Of a stretch of 64,000 nt of DNA, positions 45,943 to 54,289 are shown one piece after another. Both the position numbers and the translations under genes were made by a program. Every line of letters starts with the position of its first letter. The stretch's first letter is position 1. The notes beneath the pieces are model-generated. The model was given only the letters and a program-made list of their open reading frames with translations, ran no database searches and was not told the origin of the DNA. Origin of the DNA: Arthrobacter sp. PAMC25284 (GTDB lineage Bacteria > Actinomycetota > Actinomycetes > Actinomycetales > Micrococcaceae); the NCBI RefSeq assembly GCF_019443425.1, contig NZ_CP080382.1:1178001-1242000 (forward strand), given 5' to 3'.

Positions 45943-46797
45943 TCACTGGCCGATCTCCGTCCGGACGGCGAAGAGCTCGGGGAAAAACGTCAGTTCCAGG
46001 GCCTTCTGCAGGAAGGCGGCACCGCTGGAGCCGCCGGTGCCGGACTTCATGCCGATGGTGCGCTGGACCGTGCGCAAGTGCCTGAAACGCCACAGCTGGA
46101 AGTTGTCCTCGAGGTCCACGAGTTCCTCGCAGGCTTCGTAGGCGCCCCAGTTGTCCGCCGCGTTTTCGTAGATGTACTTGAACACTGGGACCAGGTCGGC
46201 GCTGAACTCATGCGCCTGGGTGACGTCCCGCTCCAGCAGTGCGGCGGGCACATCGAAGCCCTGCCGCTTGAGGTAGCCGAGGAACTCGTCGTAGATGCTC
46301 GGGGCTTCGAGGATCTCTTGCAGCATTGCGTGGGCCTCGGGGTCGGATTCGAACACCGGCAGCATCTTGGCGTTCTTGTTGCCCAGCAGGAATTCGACCG
46401 CACGGTACTGGCTGGACTGGAATCCGGACGAGTTGCCCAGGAAGGACCGGAACTGTGAATACTCCGTGGGCGTCAGGGTAGCCAGGACCGACCATTGCTC
46501 GGTCAGTGTCTTTTGGATGTGTTTGACCCGGGCAATCGCCTTCAGTGCGGAGCCGAGGTCATCGATCCGAAGCCAGGCGGCGGCGCTGCGGAGCTCATGA
46601 AGGACCAGCTTCAGCCATAGTTCAGTCGTCTGGTGCTGAATGATAAAAAGCAGCTCGTCGTGGTGCACAGGAGCGCTGACGGGCTGCTGCGCACTGAGCA
46701 GGGTGGGCAGTTGCAGGTAGGACGCGTAGCTCATCCTGGCGCTGAAATCGCGGACAATGTCCCGGTCCAGCTCCCGCGTATTCTTTTCAATGCTCAC
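45943..46797 (-). CDS. kynA: Tryptophan 2,3-dioxygenase
   Basis: 284 residues. Heme enzyme opening the indole ring of L-tryptophan to N-formylkynurenine. Family motifs are SYASYLQLPTLLSAQ, HHDELLFIIQHQTTELWLKL, QWSVLATLTPTEYSQFRSFLG and RTIGMKSGTGGSSGAAFL (substrate ammonium and loop). GTG 46797 has GGAAGG at 8 nt. kynU follows within 25 nt. No kynB (formamidase) gene is in the window. Confidence 0.95.
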   Translation of the reverse strand: MSIEKNTRELDRDIVRDFSARMSYASYLQLPTLLSAQQPVSAPVHHDELLFIIQHQTTELWLKLVLHELRSAAAWLRIDDLGSALKAIARVKHIQKTLTEQWSVLATLTPTEYSQFRSFLGNSSGFQSSQYRAVEFLLGNKNAKMLPVFESDPEAHAMLQEILEAPSIYDEFLGYLKRQGFDVPAALLERDVTQAHEFSADLVPVFKYIYENAADNWGAYEACEELVDLEDNFQLWRFRHLRTVQRTIGMKSGTGGSSGAAFLQKALELTFFPELFAVRTEIGQ

Positions 46798-46908
46798 AGT
46801 TATTGCCTTCCTTGCCAGTGGCTGTGAATCCAGCCGCGGGTCAGCACCGGAGGACACCTGGCCGGCCGGTGGTTCCGGGGGGCTGATCGGCGCGCGGTTC
46901 CGGGGAGA

Positions 46909-47907
46909 TCAGCGGGCGGACAAAATGTCATGCGCCTGGATGACGTCAAGCCGCATCTGGTCAATCAGCGCTTCAGGGCCACGGTACGCCACCATGCCAC
47001 GAAGGCGCGCTACGAATTCCACCACGACCGTCTGGTCGTAGAGATCGAAGGCTTCCACGGGCTCGTCCGGCCGGTCAATGACGTGTGCCTCCACTTGCCG
47101 GCTGACGCCCGCAAAGGTCGGATTGGATCCGACGGAAATGGCGGCGGGCCAGCGCGTACCGGCCTCATCGACGAGCCAGCCGGCGTAGATGCCGTCCGCC
47201 GGAATGTAGCCGCTGGCGGTGGTCGCGAGGTTGGCGGTGGGGAACCCGAGGTCGCGGCCCCGCGCGGCGCCATGCACGACGTCGCCGCGCATCCGGTGCG
47301 GGCGGCCCAGAATGGCTGCGGCGGTCTCGACGTCGCCCTTCTGCAAGGCTTCGCGCACCCAGGTGGATGAGCAGCGGCGGCCGGCGGCGCCGTCGTCGTC
47401 CGGCACATCGTCGTGCAGTGGGTAGCCTTCCGAACCGAACTCGCTGATGACAAGGACCTCGAACCCGAGCTTCCTTCCCAGCTCCTGCATCGTCTGCAGG
47501 TCTCCGGCGTTGCCCCGGCCGAAGCGGGCATCATGGCCAATCACCACATGGCTGGCCTTGAGGCTGCCGACCAGGATGCCGGACACGAACTCCTCCGCTG
47601 AGAGGCCGGCAAGTTCCAGCGAGTACTTCATCACGAGCACGGCGTCGAGGCCCAGTTCGCCCAGCGCCACAAGTTTGTCGTCGAGCCCCATGATCAGCTC
47701 GGGGGCCGATTCGGGACGGTGGACCTGGGCGGGATGCGGGTCGAACGTGATGGCGACGGCGCGGGCGTTGTTCCTTCGCGCCGTGCGGACGAGTTGCGAA
47801 AGCACCTGTTGGTGGCCGCGGTGCACGCCATCGAAGTTCCCGAACGTGACCACGGAGGGACCGAAGTCCGACGGGACTTCGGACGGATCGTTCCAGATGT
47901 GGACCAT
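46909..47907 (-). CDS. ribF: Bifunctional riboflavin kinase/FAD synthetase
   Basis: 332 residues. Makes FMN and FAD. The N-terminal nucleotidyltransferase has TFGNFDGVHRGHQQVL (HxGH) and the ISSTWVREAL-type motif (CSSTWVREALQKGD). The C-terminal kinase has RGDVVHGAARGRDLGFPTANL and the SVGSNPTF motif. ATG 47907 lies in GGCGAGGTAGATG. It normally sits between truB and rpsO; here accessory genes separate it from both. Confidence 0.96.
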   Translation of the reverse strand: MVHIWNDPSEVPSDFGPSVVTFGNFDGVHRGHQQVLSQLVRTARRNNARAVAITFDPHPAQVHRPESAPELIMGLDDKLVALGELGLDAVLVMKYSLELAGLSAEEFVSGILVGSLKASHVVIGHDARFGRGNAGDLQTMQELGRKLGFEVLVISEFGSEGYPLHDDVPDDDGAAGRRCSSTWVREALQKGDVETAAAILGRPHRMRGDVVHGAARGRDLGFPTANLATTASGYIPADGIYAGWLVDEAGTRWPAAISVGSNPTFAGVSRQVEAHVIDRPDEPVEAFDLYDQTVVVEFVARLRGMVAYRGPEALIDQMRLDVIQAHDILSAR

Positions 47908-48088
47908 CTACCTCGCCTTTTGCTGCCTGCCATGAACCCTTCCGGAGGGCGGTGGCCGGCTCCGGAACTCTCTAAGATTACCCGGTATCGGCCAGTGCCC
48001 CGACTGGCGGCCCGGTGTCCGAAAGAAACGGCCTGCCGGGGACTTCCGGTGAGAAGCTTCAGAACTCCGCTGTGGCAGGATCGGGGGC

Positions 48089-48988
48089 ATGACGAAGTAC
48101 GCCGACCCATTCGCCGACATGACCTGGTTTGCCAGCAAGTATCCCTCGGCGGCAAAGCTCGCGTTATTCCTGTTCTGGGGCCTCGCGTTGTTCACTGCAG
48201 GGCGTACCGTCGGCGCTGTCCTGGAGAACGACATCTTCGGGCAGGATACCCACGCCTATTGGCTCGCAGCCCAGAGCGAACTCACCTACGAGCGGGCACC
48301 TGGCCAGCGGGACGCGTACCTTTATTCCCCCATCTTCCTCACGGTGATCCGGCCCTTCGCATTGCTGCCGTGGCCGCTGTTCCAGACCTTCTGGATCTGC
48401 CTGGAGGCGGCGGTCCTCCTGTGGCTATTGAGGCCGCTGAAGTTCAGGTGGGCGGCCCCGTATTTCCTGATCTCCCTGCCTGAGCTCGCGGTCGGAAACA
48501 TCTACCTTCTTCTGGCCGGAGCCGCCGTCCTCGGCATGCAGAAGCCGGTCGCGTGGTCCTTCCCGATCCTGACGAAGGTCACCGTCGGGATCGGGTTGGC
48601 CTGGTTCGCCGTGCGCGGCGAGTGGCGTCGATTGCTGCAAGGTCTGGGCGGGCTCGCCCTCATTGTTGGAGTTTCCTATGCCTTCGAGCCCGCGGCCTGG
48701 AATGCCTGGTTTCGCTTCCTGTTGGAGCATCGCGAGGGGACGCCGGACAGCCAAATCAGCTTCTACGTCCGTTGCGCGATCGCAGTCGTACTTGTGGTGG
48801 TGGGTGCGCGGAAGCAGTGGCCGTCCCTGATCGCCCCCGCCATGCTCCTCGCGTCGCCAGTGCTGGTGGGGCCGATTCCCTACATGATGCTCGCCGCCGT
48901 CCCGCGGCTGGCCCGGCTAAGTCCCTGCACGGTCATGGTTCCCGGCGAAAGCGCCGCGGACCCGCAGTCAGCCGTGCAACAGAAGTAG
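48089..48988 (+). CDS. GT87-like membrane glycosyltransferase (DUF2029)
   Basis: 299 residues with about eight membrane segments. GQDTHAYWLAAQ near residue 50 and AYLYSPIFLTVIRPFALLPWPLFQTFW match the polyprenol-phosphate-mannose-dependent GT87 mannosyltransferase fold, where the acidic residue after the first helix is catalytic. It is shorter than typical members (about 400 aa), so it may be a diverged or partial member. A 32-nt direct repeat covers its last codons. It is divergent from ribF; the acceptor is unknown. Confidence 0.75.
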   Translation: MTKYADPFADMTWFASKYPSAAKLALFLFWGLALFTAGRTVGAVLENDIFGQDTHAYWLAAQSELTYERAPGQRDAYLYSPIFLTVIRPFALLPWPLFQTFWICLEAAVLLWLLRPLKFRWAAPYFLISLPELAVGNIYLLLAGAAVLGMQKPVAWSFPILTKVTVGIGLAWFAVRGEWRRLLQGLGGLALIVGVSYAFEPAAWNAWFRFLLEHREGTPDSQISFYVRCAIAVVLVVVGARKQWPSLIAPAMLLASPVLVGPIPYMMLAAVPRLARLSPCTVMVPGESAADPQSAVQQK

Positions 48989-49029
48989 CTGGCCCGCCGT
49001 CAGCCGTGCAGCAGGAGAGCTGGCCCGCC
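48967..49029. repeat. Imperfect 32-nt direct duplication
   Basis: GTCAGCCGTGCAACAGAAGT (start of copy 1, 48967) recurs with four to five differences at 48999, each copy ending CTGGCCCGCC. The first copy contains the stop of the GT87-like gene. Confidence 0.75.
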
Positions 49030-49089
49030 GAACGTCGGTTCGGCCCGTAGGTGTCCATCCGCCGCAAAGCCGGTTGTGCAGAGAAATAG

Positions 49090-50991
49090 TCAATCGAGCC
49101 TGAAGTAGTTGTTTCGCCGTGGCGCCAGCCGGGGATCCACATGGGGTGGTGGAAGGAACCACGGCACCCCGGTGCGAATCTCGATCGACCATTGCTCCTT
49201 GTGCACGAGGTGATGATGGTGCGAACACAACAGGGCAGCGTTGTCTGTTCCGGTGGTCCCGCCGTGGGACCAGTAGGTGATGTGATGAGCCTCGCACCAA
49301 GGAGCCGGGATGGTGCACTGTGGGAACGCGCACCCCCGGTCCCGTGCCGTGATTGCCTTCCGGATGTGCGGTGGGAAAATCCGCGAGGCCCGGCCGACGT
49401 CCAGAATCCTGCCGCTTCCGCCGAGCAGGACAGGGATTATGTCCGCGTCGCAGGCGATCTTTCGCACCGTTGAGGCTGTGACGGGCCCGGTAAACATCAG
49501 GCTTCCGGAACCAGGGCCACGATCACCGACCCTGTTTCCCGGCCCGCCGAGCCGTTCGAGGAGGTCGCGGTAGTCGATGGTGACCATGACCTGAGGGCGC
49601 AATCCCCCGGCCGACGGCAGTTTCCCGGACGCCAACGCAGCTTTGCAGGCACCGATCAGTCCGTCGAGAAGTCTTTGCGGACGGGAGCGCTGGTCCAGAT
49701 GATGGGCCTCCGCGGTGGCCTCCGGGCTATCCGGGTTTGCCGGGTGCTCCGAGGCATCTGCGGCCCCTGCGGCCCGTGCGGCCCGTGCGGCCCGTGCGAC
49801 AGCCGTGACGGCGTCCTGATTCGCCCTGCAGGCATGGGGATCGTTATGTCCCGCGGCGAAAGAGCCGGTGTCCCCGCCGGCCGCGGAAATCCGTGGATTG
49901 GTGGCGATGTTCATGACCGAGAGCAGATATTCGAACTGCTCCGTGGTGGCGTAAATCTCCAGGTGCTGCAGGCCGCGCCGTGGCCGCCGGACAAAGGCGC
50001 CCTGCAGTCGCCGGAGCTCTGCTTGGCTGGGTTCCGCGCCGTCCTGGTCAAGCGCCTCGGTCCAGCGGCGGGCAATCCGGGAGAGGAAGTCGTGATCATT
50101 CTCCAGGGCAGTCAGGGTCAGGGCGTGCTCCATCCGCGCGGCGGATTCCGGCGGGCATACTCCGCGGACACGATCCAGCGCCAGCGTGATGATGCTGGCT
50201 GCATGCGAGGCGACGGTGCCGTCGGCGACTGCCGCAGCCAGTTCCTCTTTCGCTGCCGGTAATGGTCGGCCGCCGATGCCCGTCCGTGGCAGCAAGTCCG
50301 CGGCCAGGGACAATCGGCGGCGGGCCTCCGCTGCACTGATCCGCAGCCTGGCCCGAAGGAACTCCATAGTGTTTCGGAATCCGTCGTCCAAGCATCCCGA
50401 CTCGGACACCGCGACGATGGGATTCCCGGGCGGCAGTTCAGGGACCGCGCAGGCCGCCTGCGCCAGCGCCGTTGCCGTCGCCGTAGCCGTCGCCGTAGCC
50501 CTTGCCGTTGCCGTCGCCGTAGCCGTCGCCGTAGCCCTTGCCGTTGCCGTTGCCGTTGCCGGCACAAACGCCGGCTTCCCCGTCCCCGTCGCCGTTTCCT
50601 CAGTGTTCCACCCGGTCAACCAGCCGTCTGATGCGCCTCCGCTGGCGGCTCCCCCGGCGTCGGCTCCGAATCCAACGGCGGACGCCTGCAGGCCGGTGCT
50701 GTTTGCCCGCTTTCGGCTTCGGTCAACCGCCGCGGCCGCCACGAGCTGTAAATACCCGACCGCGCGAGAAAGCTCCTCCACCCGGCCAGCGAAGTCTGAG
50801 GCTTCGGCCACGCCGCATGGCTCCGTGTCGGCAACGGCCGTGGCAGCTGACTCGCGCAAGAGGGTCAGTGCGCGCTCAAGCGTTCGCTCCGGGTCGCCGG
50901 ACCGAACGGACGCCAGCCTGCAAATCGTTGGGATCACCTTTGGACCGGGCCTTCCTGGCCCGTCTGGGACAAACGCTGCGCTGGCTTCCAT
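49090..50991 (-). CDS. DUF222 domain HNH endonuclease
   Basis: 633 residues from ATG 50991. An N-terminal DUF222 region (about 25-440; GFRNTMEFLRARLRISAAEARRRLSLA is typical) is followed by an HNH nuclease near the C-terminus: AITARDRGCAFPQCTIPAPW, EAHHITYWSHGGTTGTDNAALLCSHHHHLVHK. The family is multi-copy in Arthrobacter and related to the mycobacterial REP13E12 proteins. An Ala-Thr-Arg low-complexity insert near residues 150-180 comes from hexanucleotide repeats. No ribosome site is evident. It is divergent from the Nudix gene by 68 nt. Confidence 0.88.
   Translation of the reverse strand: MEASAAFVPDGPGRPGPKVIPTICRLASVRSGDPERTLERALTLLRESAATAVADTEPCGVAEASDFAGRVEELSRAVGYLQLVAAAAVDRSRKRANSTGLQASAVGFGADAGGAASGGASDGWLTGWNTEETATGTGKPAFVPATATATARATATATATATARATATATATATALAQAACAVPELPPGNPIVAVSESGCLDDGFRNTMEFLRARLRISAAEARRRLSLAADLLPRTGIGGRPLPAAKEELAAAVADGTVASHAASIITLALDRVRGVCPPESAARMEHALTLTALENDHDFLSRIARRWTEALDQDGAEPSQAELRRLQGAFVRRPRRGLQHLEIYATTEQFEYLLSVMNIATNPRISAAGGDTGSFAAGHNDPHACRANQDAVTAVARAARAARAAGAADASEHPANPDSPEATAEAHHLDQRSRPQRLLDGLIGACKAALASGKLPSAGGLRPQVMVTIDYRDLLERLGGPGNRVGDRGPGSGSLMFTGPVTASTVRKIACDADIIPVLLGGSGRILDVGRASRIFPPHIRKAITARDRGCAFPQCTIPAPWCEAHHITYWSHGGTTGTDNAALLCSHHHHLVHKEQWSIEIRTGVPWFLPPPHVDPRLAPRRNNYFRLD
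50471..50560 (-). repeat. Hexanucleotide-based tandem repeat within the HNH gene
   Basis: Two 36-nt units (50471-50506, 50507-50542), built from GCCGTC/GCCGTA/GCCGTT hexamers, are followed by a third partial unit. In the gene frame they encode an Ala-Thr rich stretch with regularly spaced Arg. All units are multiples of 3, so length changes stay in frame. Confidence 0.85.
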
Positions 50992-51059
50992 AATTAAACT
51001 CTGCCAGAGGGGTATGACACTTTTCGGACGCGGGTTTTTCGACGTGGCAAGCTGTATAG

Positions 51060-51732
51060 ATGGACAAGACTTTTGCCCCGAAATCCAGCAACGCCGCCGG
51101 CACACCCGCCGGCAGCGCCGGCCCATCCGGCAGCGCTGATACCCCGGACAGCCAAGGCCCGGAAACCCCCGTGATTATGCCTGCATCGGCCGGGGATCCG
51201 CGCAGGCCCCCGCGGTCCCCGCGATCCGGGCGATGCGTGGGTTGACGGCCCACGCGGCAGATTCTGGGGCCGCTTCGGCTCGGCCGGACTGCTCGTCCGC
51301 GATCCTGCCAAGGGCGTCCTGCTGCAGCACCGGGTTGAATGGAGCGACCACGGAGGAACCTGGGGGCTCCCCGGCGGTGCCTTGCATCAGGGTGAAGATG
51401 CCATCCACGGCGCCCTGCGGGAAGCCCGCGAAGAAGCCGGAGTGCCGCCCGAAAGTATCAGGGTACTCTTCACGTCGGTCTTCGACGTCGGCTACTGGAG
51501 CTACACGACGGTCACCGCTGACGTTTGCCAGCCATTCGAACCGGTGATCATGGATCCGGAAAGCCTGGAGCTCCGGTGGGTCCCCGTCGACACCGTTGGC
51601 AGGATGGAATTGCATCCAGGCTTCGCGGCCGCCTGGCCGGCCCTGCGCAGCAGGCTTCAGCCTGCACGCACCAGCACGGGCAGGACCCCGGATGCCGGCG
51701 CGGCAACCAGCACGGACACCGGCGAAGGCTGA
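51060..51732 (+). pseudogene. Nudix hydrolase, frameshifted as sequenced
   Basis: The N-terminal frame from ATG 51060 (MDKTFAPKSSNAAG) reaches MPASAG. One nucleotide over, the frame continues IRAGPRGPRDPGDAWVDGPR, then FGSAGLLVRDP and the full Nudix box GALHQGEDAIHGALREAREE plus AGV. It ends ATSTDTGEG. One G too many in GGGG at 51192-51195 explains the break; without it a protein of about 223 residues is restored. No start codon exists in the second frame ahead of the Nudix domain, which supports the frameshift reading. The substrate is unknown. Confidence 0.8.
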
Positions 51733-51750
51733 TCAGCCAGGCAGCCAACC

Positions 51751-51790
51751 AGCCAGGGAGCCAGGGAGCCAGGGAGCCAGGGAGCCAGGG
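51751..51790. repeat. Five tandem copies of an 8-nt unit
   Basis: AGCCAGGG occurs five times in a row, with degenerate copies on both sides, in the gap between the Nudix and VOC genes. It has no coding frame of its own. Confidence 0.9.
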
Positions 51791-51833
51791 AGCCATCATG
51801 CCCGCAAGCGTTTCGCGATGCCGCGCGAAGTCG

Positions 51834-51839
51834 TAAGGT
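51834..51839 (+). promoter_or_regulatory. -10 hexamer for leaderless VOC gene
   Basis: TAAGGT ends 6 nt before the ATG at 51846. Confidence 0.5.
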
Positions 51840-51845
51840 ACGGAC

Positions 51846-52313
51846 ATGGCTAACGAGAATCGGACACCGCCGCCTGTCCGGCAATTGCGCCTCGTGGTTG
51901 AGGCTGAGGACTACGACGCCGCCGTGACGTTTTACCGCGACGTTCTCGGATTGGTCGAGCGGGAGGTGGTCCATGGCGAAGGCGACGCGCGCATCACGAT
52001 CCTCGAAGCAGGCCGGGCGACCTTGGAGCTCTCAAACCCGGCACAGGTCAACTACATCGACGGGCTCGAGGCCGATGGTCAGCCGAGCGCGAAGATCCGG
52101 GTCGCCTTCGAGGTGGAAGACTCCGACGGTGCCACGCGGCATCTCGTCGAAGCCGGCGGAACACTGATTGCGGGTCCACGCGAAACGCCGTGGCGGTCGT
52201 TGAACTCCAGGCTCAACGGGCCGGCCGGGTTGCAAATCACGCTCTTCCAGGAGTTGGAACCGACGGAAAGCGATCCGGGGGCCGGTACGGATGAGCGCCG
52301 GGCCACGGACTGA
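51846..52313 (+). CDS. VOC family (glyoxalase/bleomycin-resistance fold) protein
   Basis: 155 residues, one vicinal-oxygen-chelate domain of two beta-alpha-beta-beta-beta units. Landmarks are LRLVVEAEDYDAAVTFYRDVLGLVE, ITILEAGRATLELSN, RVAFEVEDSDGATRHLVEAGG and the C-terminal NGPAGLQITLFQELE with its metal-position glutamate. The usual N-terminal metal His is replaced by Val/Arg residues, so metal binding may differ. The tail is acidic and disordered. Substrate unknown. Confidence 0.88.
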   Translation: MANENRTPPPVRQLRLVVEAEDYDAAVTFYRDVLGLVEREVVHGEGDARITILEAGRATLELSNPAQVNYIDGLEADGQPSAKIRVAFEVEDSDGATRHLVEAGGTLIAGPRETPWRSLNSRLNGPAGLQITLFQELEPTESDPGAGTDERRATD

Positions 52314-52352
52314 ACCGCGACGGCGGATGGCCGCCACTCCCGGCGTCGTTCG

Positions 52353-52841
52353 TTAGGCCTGAAAAGTCACCGGACGCCGCCGGTACAGCCAGATGAGTCC
52401 CAGGATCGGCAGCAGCAGTGGAATGAAGCCGTAGCCGCGTCCGAACAAGGACCAAACGGTCTCATGCGGGAAGTTGACGGCGTCAAAGAGACTCAGCGCT
52501 CCGACCACCAGCACGCCGATCAGCTCAACCAGCACGGCAGCCACCGAGACTTTGAACCACGTGCGCCCCGGCTTCGCGAGGGAGACAGTAGCCACAATGT
52601 AGACGACGGCTGCGAAGGCGGACAGCAGGTAGGCCAGCGGTGCGTCGGAGAACTTGGTGAGGATCTGGTACCCGGCCCGCGCCGTCGCCGAAATCGCGAA
52701 CACAGCGTAGACGGCAATCAACAGCCGCCCGGGGCCGGTGTTCCGGGTGCTTGCCGACGCCGGGGCGGCTTCGGGAGCCCGGCTGGCCGGACGGCCGGCA
52801 TCCTGCGACGTCTTAGCCTTCACGATTTTTTCCTCTTCCAT
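52353..52841 (-). CDS. Conserved four-helix membrane protein
   Basis: 162 residues. A polar Ala/Pro-rich N-terminus is followed by four hydrophobic segments: LLIAVYAVFAISATARAGY, LAYLLSAFAAVVYIVATVSL, VSVAAVLVELIGVLVVGAL and GFIPLLLPILGLIWLYRRR. NFPHETVWSLFGRGYGFIPL is a striking loop. It starts 2 nt after the upstream membrane-protein gene, so the two may form a complex. No enzymatic motif is seen. Confidence 0.8.
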   Translation of the reverse strand: MEEEKIVKAKTSQDAGRPASRAPEAAPASASTRNTGPGRLLIAVYAVFAISATARAGYQILTKFSDAPLAYLLSAFAAVVYIVATVSLAKPGRTWFKVSVAAVLVELIGVLVVGALSLFDAVNFPHETVWSLFGRGYGFIPLLLPILGLIWLYRRRPVTFQA

Positions 52842-52842
52842 G

Positions 52843-53196
52843 TCAGTACCAGATCTGGTTCATGCGGGCGGCCATCACCAGCGCGGTGACTCCAACTGCC
52901 GCCAGAACGAAGTTGCTCCACCGGGTCCGTTCCAGGATGGACCAGTACACCGCGGCCACCGGCAGCATCAGGGCAGTCACCAGATAGCCCCAGAATTCCC
53001 AGGCCTCCCCCGCGATCGGTTCACCGCCGATCACCCGGACAATCGAGCCGACGAGATACACCAGCAGGGAGAGTTCGACGGCGGCAACCGAGAGGATGGT
53101 GAGATCGTTCGGGGCCTTCTTCAGGACACCGGCGGTGGCGCAGATGATGGTCGACAGCAGCCCGACCACCAAGATGATGTAGAAATAGGCGTCCAA
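52843..53196 (-). CDS. Conserved four-helix membrane protein
   Basis: 117 residues with four hydrophobic segments (YFYIILVVGLLSTIICATAG, LSLLVYLVGSIVRVI, GYLVTALMLPVAAVYWSIL, FVLAAVGVTALVMAARM) and little else. It lies directly after truB (stop at 53199) and directly before the 162-aa membrane protein on the same strand. The three genes form one unit. Function unknown. Confidence 0.8.
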   Translation of the reverse strand: MDAYFYIILVVGLLSTIICATAGVLKKAPNDLTILSVAAVELSLLVYLVGSIVRVIGGEPIAGEAWEFWGYLVTALMLPVAAVYWSILERTRWSNFVLAAVGVTALVMAARMNQIWY

Positions 53197-53198
53197 GG

Positions 53199-54162
53199 CT
53201 AGTCGGCCTGGCCTGGGGCGGGCGGCGCTTCCGGTGCGGCCGCGGCGGCGCGCTTCTCATTGTCCGGTGCGAAAACCAGGACCGGTTTGGCGTAGTTTCC
53301 GGTATCCGCCAGCAGCGCAACGAGGGTGCCGTCGGGTCCGAAGGCGGCCGTGGGGCTATCCGCGGTGGCGGCTGCGCTTGTGCCCGCCGTGGCCCCGGCG
53401 GCTATCCGCCGGCCGAAGGATATCTCGGTGGTCTCCTCGGCGGTGAGTTCACGGTTTGGCATCAGGGCGCGGGCGGCCCTGGACATTTCCAGCACCTTTA
53501 GTTCATCGGCCAACTGCTCCAGGGTGCGGGCCCTGGTCGAGGCTGTAGGGGCCCACCTGGGTCCGCCGCAGGGCGGTCAAGTGGCCTCCGACGCCGAGAG
53601 CGTTGCCGAGGTCACGGGCCAGGGCCCGGATGTAGGTGCCGGACGAGCACTCGACGGTGACGTCGACGTCGAGGACCTCACCGTCGCGGGCGGGGCGCAG
53701 TTCATGAATCTCGAAACGATGGATCGTGACCGGCCGGGCAGCCAGCTTGACCTCTTCGCCCGAGCGGACGCGGGCGTAGGCACGTTCGCCATTGACCTTG
53801 ATCGCGCTGACGCTGCTGGGAACTTGCTCGATCTCCCCAGTCAGGGCCGTAACACCGGCCCGGACATCGTCTTCGGTGATGCGGGCGGCACTGTGGGTAG
53901 CGGTCACCTCGCCCTCGGCGTCGTCGGTCACGGTGGACTCGCCAAGGCGGATGGTGGCGGTGTACGTCTTGGAGGTCCCCACAATGTAGGTCAGGAGCCT
54001 GGTGGCCTTATTGATGCCGACCACCAGCACGCCGGTGGCCATTGGGTCGAGGGTCCCGGCATGGCCGACCTTTCGGGTACCGGCGAGCCGCCGCATCCGT
54101 CCAACCACGTCGTGGCTGGTCCAGCCTTGCGGTTTGTCCACTATTACCAGTCCAGAAAGCAC
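53199..54162 (-). pseudogene. truB: tRNA pseudouridine(55) synthase, frameshifted as sequenced
   Basis: TruB makes pseudouridine 55 in the T-loop of tRNAs. The N-terminal frame from GTG 54162 begins [20 protein letters not shown], has catalytic Asp39 in [16 protein letters not shown], and runs to [19 protein letters not shown]. The next frame carries the C-terminal end ([20 protein letters not shown], then a PUA-like region to 53199). One base too many in GGGCCC at 53528-53533 separates the frames. Removal gives about 320 residues. The start has a perfect TATACT -10 7 nt upstream and no ribosome site, so a leaderless mRNA is likely. Confidence 0.88.
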
Positions 54163-54169
54163 GCTTCCC

Positions 54170-54175
54170 AGTATA
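54170..54175 (-). promoter_or_regulatory. -10 hexamer for leaderless truB
   Basis: TATACT on the minus strand ends 7 nt before the GTG at 54162. Confidence 0.6.
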
Positions 54176-54276
54176 TCCGCGCAAAAGCCGCGGCCCGCGA
54201 CCGTCGCTGGCGCCCCGGCCGAAAACGATACCGAATACCGTGCCAGGTGCCGTGCCGGATGGGGTGCCGGGGCCGT

Positions 54277-54282
54277 TAGGAT
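54277..54282 (+). promoter_or_regulatory. -10 hexamer for leaderless aminotransferase gene
   Basis: TAGGAT ends 7 nt before the ATG at 54290 and covers the alternative ATG at 54281. Confidence 0.55.
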
Positions 54283-54289
54283 GGCTGAC

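Noticed and set aside
50471..50560. Possible CRISPR-like array
   Set aside because: Units are contiguous hexamer-based repeats without spacers and lie within a coding frame.
51000..51050. SOS box between the HNH and Nudix genes
   Set aside because: TTCGGACGCGGGTTTTTCGA lacks the GAAC-N4-GTTC core spacing.
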